Below, piece after piece: positions 16,461-24,907 of a stretch of DNA of 37,672 nucleotides; the stretch's first letter is position 1; each line of letters starts with the position of its first letter. Source of the stretch: DATFWC01 sp045801465 (GTDB lineage: Bacteria > Pseudomonadota > Alphaproteobacteria > Rhizobiales > Xanthobacteraceae); NCBI GenBank assembly GCA_045801465.1, contig JBJMSU010000164.1, positions 1 to 37,672 on the forward strand, read 5' to 3'. The notes under the pieces are model-generated. The model searched no databases, was not told where the DNA came from, and was given only the letters and a program-made list of their open reading frames with translations. Position numbers and translations under genes: made by a program.

Positions 16461-16672
16461 CATCGCGGCCGCGTTCGCATCGGTCGCCACAAAACAGTCG
16501 AGCCTCGGCCACTTTTGCGCCGTGGCGAAAAACGACAATCGCCGCGTCGATTCACTTCACCTTCACGTGAGCCGGCACTGCGGCATCCACAATCTGCCCA
16601 GGCTTTGCGAGTCGCGATTTGCGGAGTCAGCGCGCGAGCGTCCACTGCAAGCGAGCCAAAAGGGGGAACGAA

Positions 16673-17404
16673 ATGCCTTTGTTCGACAACGTAAGGCTAT
16701 TGGGATCCGCTCTCCTTCCCCGCAGTTTTCATATGCATGGATTGGCGGCCGCCGGCGCCATGCTCACCTGTATCGCCGTGGTTTTCAATGTGGGCCAATT
16801 CGCCAAAGCGCAAAAGACTTCTGGTGTGCCCACCGACCACCCAGCAGCCCGCACCGTCATCGAACAGCCGGACGTATGGAGTTCGTCCCCGCGCACTGCG
16901 GAGAATATCTCCGAGCCGCTCAGAGACTTGATCCAAACGGCATCCATTTCAGTCGATGTGACGCCGTGGATGTCCCCTCCGGCGACCGCAAAGGATGCAG
17001 GCGAAACCGACGGTAGGCCGTCGCGCGAACATGCCGGATTGGCCGAGCCGGCCACGCAGCCTTACGCGGATCAGCCCGGTTCCGACACCAAGAACGACGT
17101 GATCGTCGGCGTTTGGGCTCCCGACGCCGGGACCTGCTCGGCACGCAATTTTCGCGACGGCGACCTGCCGACCGTCATCAGCACCGACGGGGCCTGGGCG
17201 GGCGAGACCTTCTGCATGTTCACCAAAAAGAAGCAGACCGAGGCGGGCTGGAGGCTCGTCGCGAAGTGCTCGAGCCCGCGCGAACGCTGGACCGCCAACG
17301 TCCGCCTGACGGTCAACGACAGTCGGTTGACGTGGACGAGCGAGCGCGGCAGCCAGGTCTATACGCGCTGCAAGCCGGACGTTCTCACCGCCCAGGCCAG
17401 GTAG
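16673..17404 (+). CDS. Membrane-anchored or secreted protein with a four-cysteine C-terminal domain
   Basis: A 243-residue protein of unknown function. Residues about 22-42 are hydrophobic and act as a membrane anchor or signal. A long low-complexity, proline- and serine-rich linker runs to about 140. The C-terminal domain (143-235) starts VGVWAPDAGTC and has cysteines at 155, 181, 199 and 233, which could form two disulfides in the periplasm. The ATG is preceded by GGGGGAACGA. The C-terminal domain resembles domains I recall from rhizobial hypothetical proteins, but I cannot name a family. The DUF899 gene follows after 92 bases. Confidence 0.75.
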   Translation: MPLFDNVRLLGSALLPRSFHMHGLAAAGAMLTCIAVVFNVGQFAKAQKTSGVPTDHPAARTVIEQPDVWSSSPRTAENISEPLRDLIQTASISVDVTPWMSPPATAKDAGETDGRPSREHAGLAEPATQPYADQPGSDTKNDVIVGVWAPDAGTCSARNFRDGDLPTVISTDGAWAGETFCMFTKKKQTEAGWRLVAKCSSPRERWTANVRLTVNDSRLTWTSERGSQVYTRCKPDVLTAQAR

Positions 17405-17496
17405 CCGCAATCGGCATTTTTGAGAAAAATATTGCCCTCTGTCGGAATGGCCCAATGCCGTTCGTCCTTGGTGCGTAAACGACGGAGGACCGAGCG

Positions 17497-18216
17497 ATGC
17501 CACACCGTGTCGTCTCCCGCGAAGATTGGCTGGCCGCCCGCAAGGCGCTGCTTGCCAAGGAAAGAGAACTGACGCATGCCCGCGATCGCCTGAGCGCAGC
17601 GCGGCGGGCGCTACCCTGGGTCAAGGTCGAGAAGGTCTACGCGTTCGATACACCGGACGGGAGGAAGACCCTGGCAGATCTGTTCGATGGCCGCAGTCAG
17701 CTCGCCATCTATCATTTCATGCTGGCGCCGGGTTCGAGCCACATCTGCGACGGTTGCGCCTTCATGGCCGATCACATCGATGCGGCGCGTCTGCATTTCG
17801 AGCACGCCGATCTCTCGTTCGCCGCCGTCTCGCGTGCGCCGCTCGCCCAGATCGAGCAGGTCAAGACCCGCATGGGATGGCGGTTCAAATGGGTGTCGTC
17901 GTTCGGCAGCGACTTCAATTACGATTATGGCGTGTCGTTCACCGACGACCAGGTCGACAAGCGTGAGACCGGCTACAATTACGGCACCACGCCGTACGCC
18001 AATCCCGATCTCCCCGGTACCAGCATTTTCACCAAGGACGAGACCGGCCAGGTGTTCCACACCTATTCGAGCTACGCGCGCGGCGGCGAGCTCCTGCTGG
18101 GTGCGCTCAATTGGCTCGACCTGACGCCCAAGGGCCGCAACGAGACCGGCACCATGAGCTGGGTCCGTCTCCACGACGAATACGACCAACCCGCCCATGC
18201 CTGCTCCCAGGCGTGA
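17497..18216 (+). CDS. DUF899 thioredoxin-like protein
   Basis: A 239-residue protein of the DUF899 family, a thioredoxin-fold relative without proven activity. Characteristic stretches are VVSREDWLAARKALLAKERE at the N-terminus, YHFMLAPGSSHICDGCAFMAD with the C-x-x-C motif of the family, and KWVSSFGSDFNYDYGVSF. The C-terminal NWLDLTPKGR is also typical. GGAGGACC precedes the ATG. It opens a run of small genes (VOC, SRPBCC, DUF1428) that often occur together in alphaproteobacteria. Confidence 0.9.
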   Translation: MPHRVVSREDWLAARKALLAKERELTHARDRLSAARRALPWVKVEKVYAFDTPDGRKTLADLFDGRSQLAIYHFMLAPGSSHICDGCAFMADHIDAARLHFEHADLSFAAVSRAPLAQIEQVKTRMGWRFKWVSSFGSDFNYDYGVSFTDDQVDKRETGYNYGTTPYANPDLPGTSIFTKDETGQVFHTYSSYARGGELLLGALNWLDLTPKGRNETGTMSWVRLHDEYDQPAHACSQA

Positions 18217-18328
18217 GCCGCAGCCCTGCCCGCGGAACCGCCAATCTCTGAGCAAAAAAGTCCTCAGTGCTGTCGGAGCGCGGCCAGTCCGCGCGTCCTC
18301 GAGGTGATGCAACGACAAGGAGCCTCCG

Positions 18329-18760
18329 ATGCCAGCCAGAGCCAATGCAAAGCAACTCAATCCCTACCTCTTTTTCGACGGCCGGTGCGAAGCCGCGTTC
18401 AAGTTCTATGCCGAGCTGCTCGGCGGCAAGATCGAGGCCATGCTTCCGCACGCCGGTACGCCGGCCGAGGGTCACGTGCCGCCGGAATGGCGCAACAAGA
18501 TCATCCATGCCCGCCTCCAGGTCGGGGACATGGTGCTGATGGGATCCGACGCGCCGCCCGACCGTTTCGACCAGCCCAAGGGCTTTTCCGTGAACGTCGG
18601 CGTCGCCGAGCCGGCCGAAGCGGAACGCATCTTCGCCGGCCTGGCGCAAGATGGAACGGTGCGGCTGCCGCTGCAGCAGACCTTCTTTGCCGCCCGCTTC
18701 GGCATGTGCGTCGACCGCTTCGGCATCCCGTGGATGGTCAACTGCGAGAACCCGGCCTGA
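18329..18760 (+). CDS. PhnB-like VOC-family protein
   Basis: A 143-residue protein of the PhnB/glyoxalase-like branch. LNPYLFFDGRCEAAFKFYAELLGGKIEAM at the N-terminus and FAARFGMCVDRFGIPWMVNCE at the C-terminus are hallmarks. PhnB-type VOC proteins often accompany ECF sigma factors and SRPBCC proteins; no sigma factor gene is present here. AAGGAG stands just before the ATG. Molecular function is unknown. Confidence 0.9.
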   Translation: MPARANAKQLNPYLFFDGRCEAAFKFYAELLGGKIEAMLPHAGTPAEGHVPPEWRNKIIHARLQVGDMVLMGSDAPPDRFDQPKGFSVNVGVAEPAEAERIFAGLAQDGTVRLPLQQTFFAARFGMCVDRFGIPWMVNCENPA

Positions 18761-18838
18761 AAAAAGGCGGCGCGAACGCTGCGCGCAAGCGCCGCTGTGA
18801 TGGGACTACGTGATTTCAACAGCACGAAGGCCAGACCG

Positions 18839-19375
18839 ATGCTCGATATTCTTGCCATCGTCGCGATCGTCATCGTCCTCGGCGTCGCCGCCGTGCTCGT
18901 CTATGCGGCAACCCGGCCCGACAACTTCCGCATCCAGCGCACGACCAGCATCAAGGCGCCCCCGGACAAGATCTTCCCGCTGATCGACGACCTGCACGCC
19001 CACACCTCCTGGTCGCCGTTCGAAAAGGACCCGGCCATGAAGCGGACCCACAGCGGCGCGCCGCGCGGCGAGGGTGCCGTATACGAATGGGAGGGCAACC
19101 GTCAGGTCGGCGCCGGGCGCATCGCCATCACCGAATCCAAGCCGCCGTCCCGAGTCACCATGGCACTGGACATGTTCCGGCCGTTCGCGGCCCACAACAT
19201 TGTGGAGTTTTCGCTCGAGCCTCAGGGCAACACCACGAGCGTCACATGGGCGATGCATGGGAACCAGCCGTACATGGCGAAGGTCATGTGCATGTTCATG
19301 GATCCCGACAAGATGGTGGGCAGTCAGTTCGAAGAAGGACTCGCCAAGCTCAAGGCTCTTGCCGAGAAGGAGTAG
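18839..19375 (+). CDS. SRPBCC-family protein with N-terminal membrane anchor
   Basis: A 178-residue protein. Residues 1-24 (MLDILAIVAIVIVLGVAAVL) form a membrane anchor. The polyketide cyclase-like START fold follows: RIQRTTSIKAPPDKIFPLIDDLHAHTSWSPFE, EWEGNRQVGAGRIAITESKPPSRV and a C-terminal helix MVGSQFEEGLAKLKALAEKE. Such domains bind hydrophobic ligands. ATG 18839 has GAAGG upstream and begins the anchor; GTG 18797 is an alternative. The DUF1428 gene starts five bases after the stop. Confidence 0.87.
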   Translation: MLDILAIVAIVIVLGVAAVLVYAATRPDNFRIQRTTSIKAPPDKIFPLIDDLHAHTSWSPFEKDPAMKRTHSGAPRGEGAVYEWEGNRQVGAGRIAITESKPPSRVTMALDMFRPFAAHNIVEFSLEPQGNTTSVTWAMHGNQPYMAKVMCMFMDPDKMVGSQFEEGLAKLKALAEKE

Positions 19376-19379
19376 AACC

Positions 19380-19739
19380 ATGCCCTATGTCGACGGATTT
19401 ATCGTCCCGGTGCCGACCAAGAATCTCGAGGACTACCGCCGCATGGCGCAGAAGGCCGGCAAGATCTGGCGGGAGCACGGCGCGCTCGAGTATCGCGAAT
19501 GCGTCGCCGACGACGTCAAGCCGGGCAAGTGGACGTCGTTCCCGCGCAGCGTCAAGCTCAAGCAGGGCGAAACGGTGGTCTTCTCCTGGATCACATACAA
19601 GTCGCGCGCCCACCGCGACCGCGTCAACGCGAAGGTCATGAAGGATGCGCGGCTCGCGCAGATGATGAATCCGAAGGCGATGCCGTTCGACGGCAAACGC
19701 ATGATCTTCGGCGGCTTCAAGGTTTTGTTGGAGCTCTAG
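19380..19739 (+). CDS. DUF1428 protein
   Basis: A 119-residue protein that matches DUF1428 throughout: MPYVDGFIVPVPTKNLEDYRR, WREHGALEYREC, GETVVFSWITYKSRAHRDRVNAKVMKD and MPFDGKRMIFGGFKVLLEL. The family folds as a ferredoxin-like barrel related to YbaA; its activity is not known. AAGGAG lies eight bases upstream of the ATG and inside the end of the SRPBCC gene, so the two are co-transcribed. Confidence 0.9.
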   Translation: MPYVDGFIVPVPTKNLEDYRRMAQKAGKIWREHGALEYRECVADDVKPGKWTSFPRSVKLKQGETVVFSWITYKSRAHRDRVNAKVMKDARLAQMMNPKAMPFDGKRMIFGGFKVLLEL

Positions 19740-19764
19740 CGCGTGCGTGACGGTGTTCATGGGT

Positions 19765-19780
19765 CCCCGCCTTCGCGGGG
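19765..19780 (+). repeat. Short GC hairpin after the DUF1428 gene
   Basis: CCCCGC-CTTC-GCGGGG is a perfect stem with a four-base loop in the 63-base gap before the membrane protein gene. It may be a small dispersed palindrome. No T-run follows. Confidence 0.5.
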
Positions 19781-19802
19781 CCGACGGGAGGGAAGATCCG
19801 TG

Positions 19803-20297
19803 ATGCTCCTCGTCCTGCAGATCGTCACCGCCATGCTGGTGTCGATTGCAATGGCATTGGCGCTCGCACATGCGCTGGAGCTGCCGGGCAAGCTGCGGCT
19901 CACCGAGCAAACCTATCGCGCGGTGCAAACGATCTACTATCCCGGCTTCTCCCTGGGAGGATTAGCTGAACCCTTAGGACTGATCTCGTTGCTGGGACTC
20001 GTCTTCCTCACGCCCAGGAGCAGCGCTGCGTTCTGGCTCACGCTCGCGTCATTCGTCGCGCTGGCGGCGATGCATGGCGTCTATTGGCTGCTGACCCACC
20101 CGGTCAATAATTTCTGGGTGGAAGGCGTGGACATGAGCAAAGCCGCCGCGCGCTTTTTCGGAGCTCACGGAATGGATGCGCGAGACGGTGCACCCGATTG
20201 GCGTAACTTGCGAGACCAATGGGAATATTCACACATCGTTCGTGCGGTGCTCGGGCTCGCCAGTCAGATCCTGCTTGTCACGGCGATCGCGCTTTAG
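19803..20297 (+). CDS. Four-helix membrane protein, DUF1772-like
   Basis: A 164-residue inner-membrane protein with hydrophobic segments at about 3-25, 50-70, 74-98 and 145-163. The stretch AHALELPGKLRLTEQTYRAVQTIYYPGF after the first helix and HPVNNFWVEG after the third resemble DUF1772/anthrone-oxygenase-like proteins, a weak match that I cannot confirm. ATG 19803 is taken, with GTG 19800 as a close alternative; GGGAGGG precedes both. The tail-to-tail gap to the next gene is seven bases. Confidence 0.75.
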   Translation: MLLVLQIVTAMLVSIAMALALAHALELPGKLRLTEQTYRAVQTIYYPGFSLGGLAEPLGLISLLGLVFLTPRSSAAFWLTLASFVALAAMHGVYWLLTHPVNNFWVEGVDMSKAAARFFGAHGMDARDGAPDWRNLRDQWEYSHIVRAVLGLASQILLVTAIAL

Positions 20298-20304
20298 CCG
20301 TCTG

Positions 20305-20586
20305 TCAGTATCGCGTGACCACCACGACGACGCGCGGCGGACCGAACAGGCAGCGGAAGCCGATATAGTCGCCGTATTGCCGGTGCACGCTGGTGATGCG
20401 CGCGATCTTGCCATACAGCGCGCAATGGTCGGAGGCGATCGCGACGCGATAGCGCTCGGCCACAGGCGACCACGGAATGATCCCGCCGGTGTCGTTCCCA
20501 ACCAAGCCCCTCAGGTCGCTGGCGTGGGCCGGCGTGCTGGAGAGCAACACCCCGGCAACGGCCGCAGCGGCTAGCGTCCAGCGCAT
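20305..20586 (-). CDS. Small secreted protein of unknown function
   Basis: A 93-residue protein with a clear Sec signal (residues 1-22, cut near AHA-SDL). The mature part contains two cysteines, in DHCALYGK and GFRCLFGPPR, which could form a disulfide. No family was recognised. The ribosome binding site is weak. Its 3' end meets the four-helix membrane protein gene tail to tail with only seven bases between. Confidence 0.65.
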   Translation of the reverse strand: MRWTLAAAAVAGVLLSSTPAHASDLRGLVGNDTGGIIPWSPVAERYRVAIASDHCALYGKIARITSVHRQYGDYIGFRCLFGPPRVVVVVTRY

Positions 20587-20661
20587 GCAGAATCGGGCCT
20601 CCGATGCATGTTTGCACGCATCTTAGATGGCGTGCTTGGCGAAGTGAAGGTGCGGAAGGGT

Positions 20662-20738
20662 GCGAATGGCGAGTAGCGAATGGGGAAGTAAATCGGGCAA
20701 AGAGCACTCAATTCGCCATTCGCTACTCGCTATTGGCC
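20662..20738. repeat. Palindromic repeat GCGAATGGCGAGTAGCGAATGG, overlapping a gene end
   Basis: The left arm 20662-20687 and right arm 20712-20738 are near-perfect reverse complements sharing TAGCGAGTAGCGAATGGC-type bases. The right arm enters the end of the molybdopterin-binding/MocA-like gene and supplies its last codons and stop. A relative of the same motif lies at 23053-23131. Confidence 0.75.
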
Positions 20739-22351
20739 AAATCTTCGATTTCGGCTTTGACCGCCGAGAGCGCTTCCGGCGTATCCACGTCGACGAGAAC
20801 GGCCGTCTCGGCCGGGATTTCCACGACGGCTTCCCCATAGTTGGCGATCACGTGGCGCGCCCCGACGTCGCCTTCGAGCGCGACCAGCTCGGGGAAGAAC
20901 CGGCGCGACCACACGACCGGATTGCCGCGCTTGCCGGCAATGGTCGGCACGACGATCAGCCCGCCACCCGCCGGATCGAAGGCGGCGATCAGCCGGTCGA
21001 TCAGCTTGGCGCGCACCTGCGGCATGTCGCCGAGGCAGACGATGACCCCGTCCGCCTGCGGCGGCACCGCGGCAATCCCGGTCCTAAGCGAGGTGGACAG
21101 GCCTTGAGCAAAATCGGGGTTGTGCACGCAACGCACATCGAGGCCGGCGAGCGCGGCCTCGACGCGTTCGCGCTCGTGGCCGGTCACCACGATGACGGGG
21201 TCGGCGCGCGAGGCCAGCGCCTCCTCGGCGGCGATGCGCACGAGCGGCTTGCCCTTGATCTCGGCCATGAGCTTGTTCGGCCCGCCCATCCGGGTCGAGC
21301 GACCGGCCGCGAGCACGATTGCGGCGACGCGGCGGCCGTCCGGTTGCGGCGCCTCGCGCGGCTGCGGCCGCGTCACGATCTCCATCAACAGCCCGCCCAC
21401 GCCCATGCCGGTGATGTCCTCGCGCGTGACCGGCAATCCGGCGAGCAGCCGCGCCAGGATCCAGTCGAAGCCGTTCTCCTTGGGCGAGCGGGCGCAGCCC
21501 GGCGCGCCGAGCACCGGCCGCCCGGCGATGCTGCCGACCAGCATGAGGTTGCCGGGATCGACCGGCATGCCGAAATGCTCGATGCGTCCACCCACCGTTT
21601 CGATCGCCGCCGGGATGACGTCGCGGCGGTCGGCAATGGCCGAGGCTCCGAACACCAGGACGAGCTCGGCGCCGGCATCTCGCATCTCCTTGAGCGCCGC
21701 CGCGAGTGCGGGAGCCTCGTGCGGAACGCGCCGCTCGGCGATGATCGCGGCGCCCGCCGGCGCCAGGCGTTCGGTGGTCACCTTCAAGGTCTTGGCGACC
21801 ACCTTGTCGGCAAGCCCCGGCAGCAAAGTCGAGATGACGCCGATCTTGCGGATGACGTAAGGCGCAACGCGGATCAGCGGCGCGGCCGTCCGCGCGGCCG
21901 CGACCGCCGCATCCCGCGCCGCCGCCGTCACCGCAAACGGAATGATCTTCACGGTCGCCACCATCTCGCCTTCCACCACGGGCGCATAGGCGGGGAGCGT
22001 CGCAAAGGTGATCGCCTCGTCGACGCGGTTGAGACGATCGACGGCGGCGCGATCCACCACCAGCACGCCCGGAGCTTCAGCGAACAGATTGGCTCGGCCG
22101 GTGAACGCGTCCTCGATGCGCACGCCCTCCCCTGCCAACCCGGCGGCGATCTCGGCGGCGGCCTGATCCTCGGAGACGTCGCCCGGCTCGAGTTTCGCCA
22201 CCGTCACCTCGGCGATTCCGGCGACCTTCATGGCCGCAATCTCGGACGCCCCGATGCGGGTTCCTTTCTTGAGCACGAAACCGTTCTTGCGGATCGAATG
22301 CACCGCGATGCCGCCGGCGGCTTCGCTGACGGGAAGTGAACCGAATTTCAT
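20723..22351 (-). CDS. Fused MoeA-like molybdopterin-binding and MocA-like nucleotidyltransferase protein
   Basis: A 542-residue fusion. Residues 1-340 contain a molybdopterin-binding (MoeA/MogA-like) region, including ELVLVFGASAIADRRDVIPAAIE and GAPGCARSPKENGFDW. Residues 343-542 form an NTP-transferase domain with LAAGRSTRMGGPNK (347-360), DGVIVCLGDMPQV and GKRGNPVVW, as in MocA, which joins CMP to molybdopterin to make the cytosine dinucleotide cofactor. CO dehydrogenase-type enzymes use exactly that cofactor, which fits the location. The start overlaps the stop of the XdhC Rossmann gene by four bases. The stop lies in a repeat arm. Confidence 0.9.
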   Translation of the reverse strand: MKFGSLPVSEAAGGIAVHSIRKNGFVLKKGTRIGASEIAAMKVAGIAEVTVAKLEPGDVSEDQAAAEIAAGLAGEGVRIEDAFTGRANLFAEAPGVLVVDRAAVDRLNRVDEAITFATLPAYAPVVEGEMVATVKIIPFAVTAAARDAAVAAARTAAPLIRVAPYVIRKIGVISTLLPGLADKVVAKTLKVTTERLAPAGAAIIAERRVPHEAPALAAALKEMRDAGAELVLVFGASAIADRRDVIPAAIETVGGRIEHFGMPVDPGNLMLVGSIAGRPVLGAPGCARSPKENGFDWILARLLAGLPVTREDITGMGVGGLLMEIVTRPQPREAPQPDGRRVAAIVLAAGRSTRMGGPNKLMAEIKGKPLVRIAAEEALASRADPVIVVTGHERERVEAALAGLDVRCVHNPDFAQGLSTSLRTGIAAVPPQADGVIVCLGDMPQVRAKLIDRLIAAFDPAGGGLIVVPTIAGKRGNPVVWSRRFFPELVALEGDVGARHVIANYGEAVVEIPAETAVLVDVDTPEALSAVKAEIEDLANSE

Positions 22352-23037
22352 GCGGCTGCCTCGGTCTGGCGCAGCCGCGCCGTGATCTCGCCCATGATGG
22401 CGACCGCGATCTCCGGCGGCGACACGGCGCCGATGGGAAGCCCGATCGGCGCGTGAATGCGGGCGATGGCATCCTCGTTGAGACCCGCGCTCTTGAGCCG
22501 CTCGACCCGGCGCGCATGCGTCTTCTTGGAACCCAGCGCGCCGATATAGAAGCACTCGCGTTCCAGCGCATGGGTCAGCGCCGGATCGTCGATCTTGGGA
22601 TCATGGGTGAGCGCCACGAAGGCGGTGTAGCGATCGATGTTCAACGGCGGCAGCGCGCTGTCGGGCCATTCGGCGATGACTTTGACGTCGGGGAAGCGCT
22701 CGATGCTGGCGAAGGCGGTGCGCGGATCGACAATGGTGACGTCGTAGCCGACCACGCGCGCGATCGGCGCCAGTGCCTGCGAGATATGCACCGCGCCGGT
22801 GATGACGAGGCGCGGCGGCGGTACGTGCACGGTGAGAAACACGCGGCCTTGCGGCGTCTCCGCCATGCCGCTCTTGCCGGTGCGCAGTCGCTCCTTGAGG
22901 ACGTCCTTCAGCGGGTCGCGATCGACCTCCCCGGCCTTGACCAGCCGCTCGGCGCCGCTCGCCACGTCGGTGACGACGATGGCGCCGCGCCGCGCCGCGC
23001 GCTCGGCGTTGAGCTGGCTGAGCACATCGAGCTTCAC
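22348..23037 (-). CDS. XdhC C-terminal (Rossmann) domain protein
   Basis: A 229-residue protein that holds the Rossmann half of the XdhC/CoxI family, with RLVITGAVHISQALAPIARVVGYDVTIVDPR (about 76-106), THDPKIDDPAL and YIGALGSKKTHARRVERLKSAG. XdhC proteins bind the molybdenum cofactor, support its sulfuration and insert it into xanthine or CO dehydrogenase-type enzymes. The N-terminal 60 residues are not the usual XdhC N-domain; that part is encoded separately by the gene upstream. The start codon is GTG with GAGAGG six bases away. Confidence 0.88.
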   Translation of the reverse strand: MKLDVLSQLNAERAARRGAIVVTDVASGAERLVKAGEVDRDPLKDVLKERLRTGKSGMAETPQGRVFLTVHVPPPRLVITGAVHISQALAPIARVVGYDVTIVDPRTAFASIERFPDVKVIAEWPDSALPPLNIDRYTAFVALTHDPKIDDPALTHALERECFYIGALGSKKTHARRVERLKSAGLNEDAIARIHAPIGLPIGAVSPPEIAVAIMGEITARLRQTEAAA

Positions 23038-23052
23038 GACGACCTCTCAAGA

Positions 23053-23131
23053 AGGCGAATGGCGAACGGCAAATAGCGAATGGTGAAGAGAGCCATCATT
23101 GTTCTATCCGTTCGCCACGCGCCATTCGCCC
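23053..23131. repeat. Palindromic repeat of the GCGAATGGCGAA type between the two XdhC halves
   Basis: The left part 23053-23087 has AGGCGAATGGCGAACGGC and TAGCGAATGGTGAA; the right part 23111-23131 has TTCGCCACGCGCCATTCGCCC, its imperfect reverse complement. It fills almost the whole 97-base gap. Confidence 0.7.
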
Positions 23132-23134
23132 ACT

Positions 23135-23458
<324 letters not shown>

Positions 23459-23544
23459 GGGGTCCTCCAACGCATTGGCCTGAAATATGGATTGCCGGAG
23501 TGCGCGGGGCAATGATGCTAACCATCCACACAGCGGTTCTTCCG

Positions 23545-23639
23545 CCTCATCCTGAGGAGGCCGCGCAAGCGGCCGTCTCGAAGGATGGGGACGGCCTCAT
23601 CCTTCGAGACGCCGCCTTCGGCGGCTCCTCAGGATGAGG
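23545..23639. repeat. Palindromic repeat CCTCATCCTGAGGAG type
   Basis: CCTCATCCTGAGGAGG at the left pairs with GGCTCCTCAGGATGAGG at the right; GTCTCGAAGGATG and CATCCTTCGAGAC form an inner stem. It resembles the element at 26904-26997 and a type I recall as widespread in Bradyrhizobium-like genomes. It lies in the 224-base gap between the CoxE and XdhC N-domain genes. Confidence 0.85.
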
Positions 23640-23682
23640 GCCAAACTCGCGGCGCGCTGGTGATCGCCTGTACACCCCCGCG

Positions 23683-24900
23683 TCACGCCACCTTCTTCAG
23701 CCACGACTTCGGGTCGGCACCACGGGCTCCCGCGTGCGACAGCGCCGCGACCAGCGCCGCCATGGAATCGAGGTTGTGGATCGCGCGGAATTCGTCGACG
23801 TGCGGCAGCATGGTCCTGATGCCGCGCGCCTTGGCCTCGAAACGGTCGAACCGCAGCAAGGGATTGAGCCAGATCAGGCGGCGACATGAGCGGTGCAGCC
23901 GGTCGATTTCGAAGGCCAGTGTCTCGTCGCCGTCGCGTTCGAGCCCGTCCGTGATCATGAGGACGACGGCGCCCTCGCCAAGCACGCGCCGTCCCCACAG
24001 CTTGTTGAACGCGTGGAGCGAGCTCGCGATGCGGGTGCCGCCCGACCAGTCGGCCACATTCACGCTGCACGCGGCCAGCGCCTCGTCGGCGTCCCTTTCC
24101 TTGAGCGCACGCGTGACATTGGTGAGGCGGGTACCGAACAGAAATGTCGAGACGTGCTTGCGATTTTCAGTGAGCGCGTGAAGGAAATGCAGGAAGACCC
24201 GCGTGTACTGGCTCATCGAACCCGATATGTCGAGCAAGGCGACGATCGGCGGTGCCTTGGTCTTAGGCCCGAGATATTTGAGGTCGATGAAGGCGCCGCC
24301 CGCCTTCATGCTCGCCCGCAAGGTGCGGCGGATGTCGATGATATGGCCGTGGCGGTCGGGGGTGAGCCGCCGCGTGCGCCGCTCGTCGAGCGGCAGGACG
24401 AGTTTCCTGATCGCCTCCTTGGCGGCCGCGATCTCGGCGGCGCTCATCTGGCCGAAGTCCTTCTTCTGCAGCACCTCGCGATCGGAGACGGTAAGTCGCG
24501 CATCGACTTCGATCTCGGGCTTCTCCTCACGGCGCTCGGCCGCGCCGGAGAACAGCGCCTCCTGGATCCGCTGCAGGGGCGGTTTTTCCTGTTCGCGCGG
24601 CACGGCGATCTGCGGCATGGTGATGGCGAGGAGCCGCTCGAGCAGCCCGCGCCGGCGGAAAAAGATGCGGAACGCCTGATCGAACAGAACCGAGTGCTCG
24701 TGCCGCTTCACGAACACCGCGTGCAGCGTCCAATAGAAATCCTCGCGCGTGCCGATCCGCGCCGCCTGCACGGCTGCGAGCGCATCGAGCACTGCGCCCG
24801 GGCCGACCGGAATTCCCGCCGCGCGCAGCGCGCGGGCGAAATACAGGATGTTCTCGGCCAGCCGACCCGGACTCGCGGCGCGATTTTTCCCGTCAGTCAT
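23683..24900 (-). CDS. coxE: CoxE-like von Willebrand A domain protein
   Basis: A 405-residue protein of the CoxE family, which with the CoxD ATPase forms a maturation pair for the copper-molybdenum centre of CO dehydrogenase. The VWA MIDAS motif DISGSMS is at 224-230 (Asp224, Ser226, Ser228), followed by a Thr in SGGTRIASS and Asp in MITDGLERDGD. The N-terminal LAENILYFARALRAAGIPVGPGAVLDAL is characteristic of the family. The gene starts seven bases after the CoxD stop, so both are on one transcript. Specific copper insertion is not certain for form II systems. Confidence 0.92.
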   Translation of the reverse strand: MTDGKNRAASPGRLAENILYFARALRAAGIPVGPGAVLDALAAVQAARIGTREDFYWTLHAVFVKRHEHSVLFDQAFRIFFRRRGLLERLLAITMPQIAVPREQEKPPLQRIQEALFSGAAERREEKPEIEVDARLTVSDREVLQKKDFGQMSAAEIAAAKEAIRKLVLPLDERRTRRLTPDRHGHIIDIRRTLRASMKAGGAFIDLKYLGPKTKAPPIVALLDISGSMSQYTRVFLHFLHALTENRKHVSTFLFGTRLTNVTRALKERDADEALAACSVNVADWSGGTRIASSLHAFNKLWGRRVLGEGAVVLMITDGLERDGDETLAFEIDRLHRSCRRLIWLNPLLRFDRFEAKARGIRTMLPHVDEFRAIHNLDSMAALVAALSHAGARGADPKSWLKKVA

Positions 24901-24907
24901 GCGGCGC

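Noticed and set aside
17416..17430. ATTTTT-GAG-AAAAAT hairpin after the four-cysteine protein gene
   Set aside because: A pure A-T stem of six pairs is too weak to support a terminator and may be chance.
20660..22339. A 559-codon open frame on the plus strand
   Set aside because: It is the mirror of the MoeA/MocA-like gene, with no recognisable domain and a composition rich in Arg, His, Asp and Gly typical of an antisense frame.
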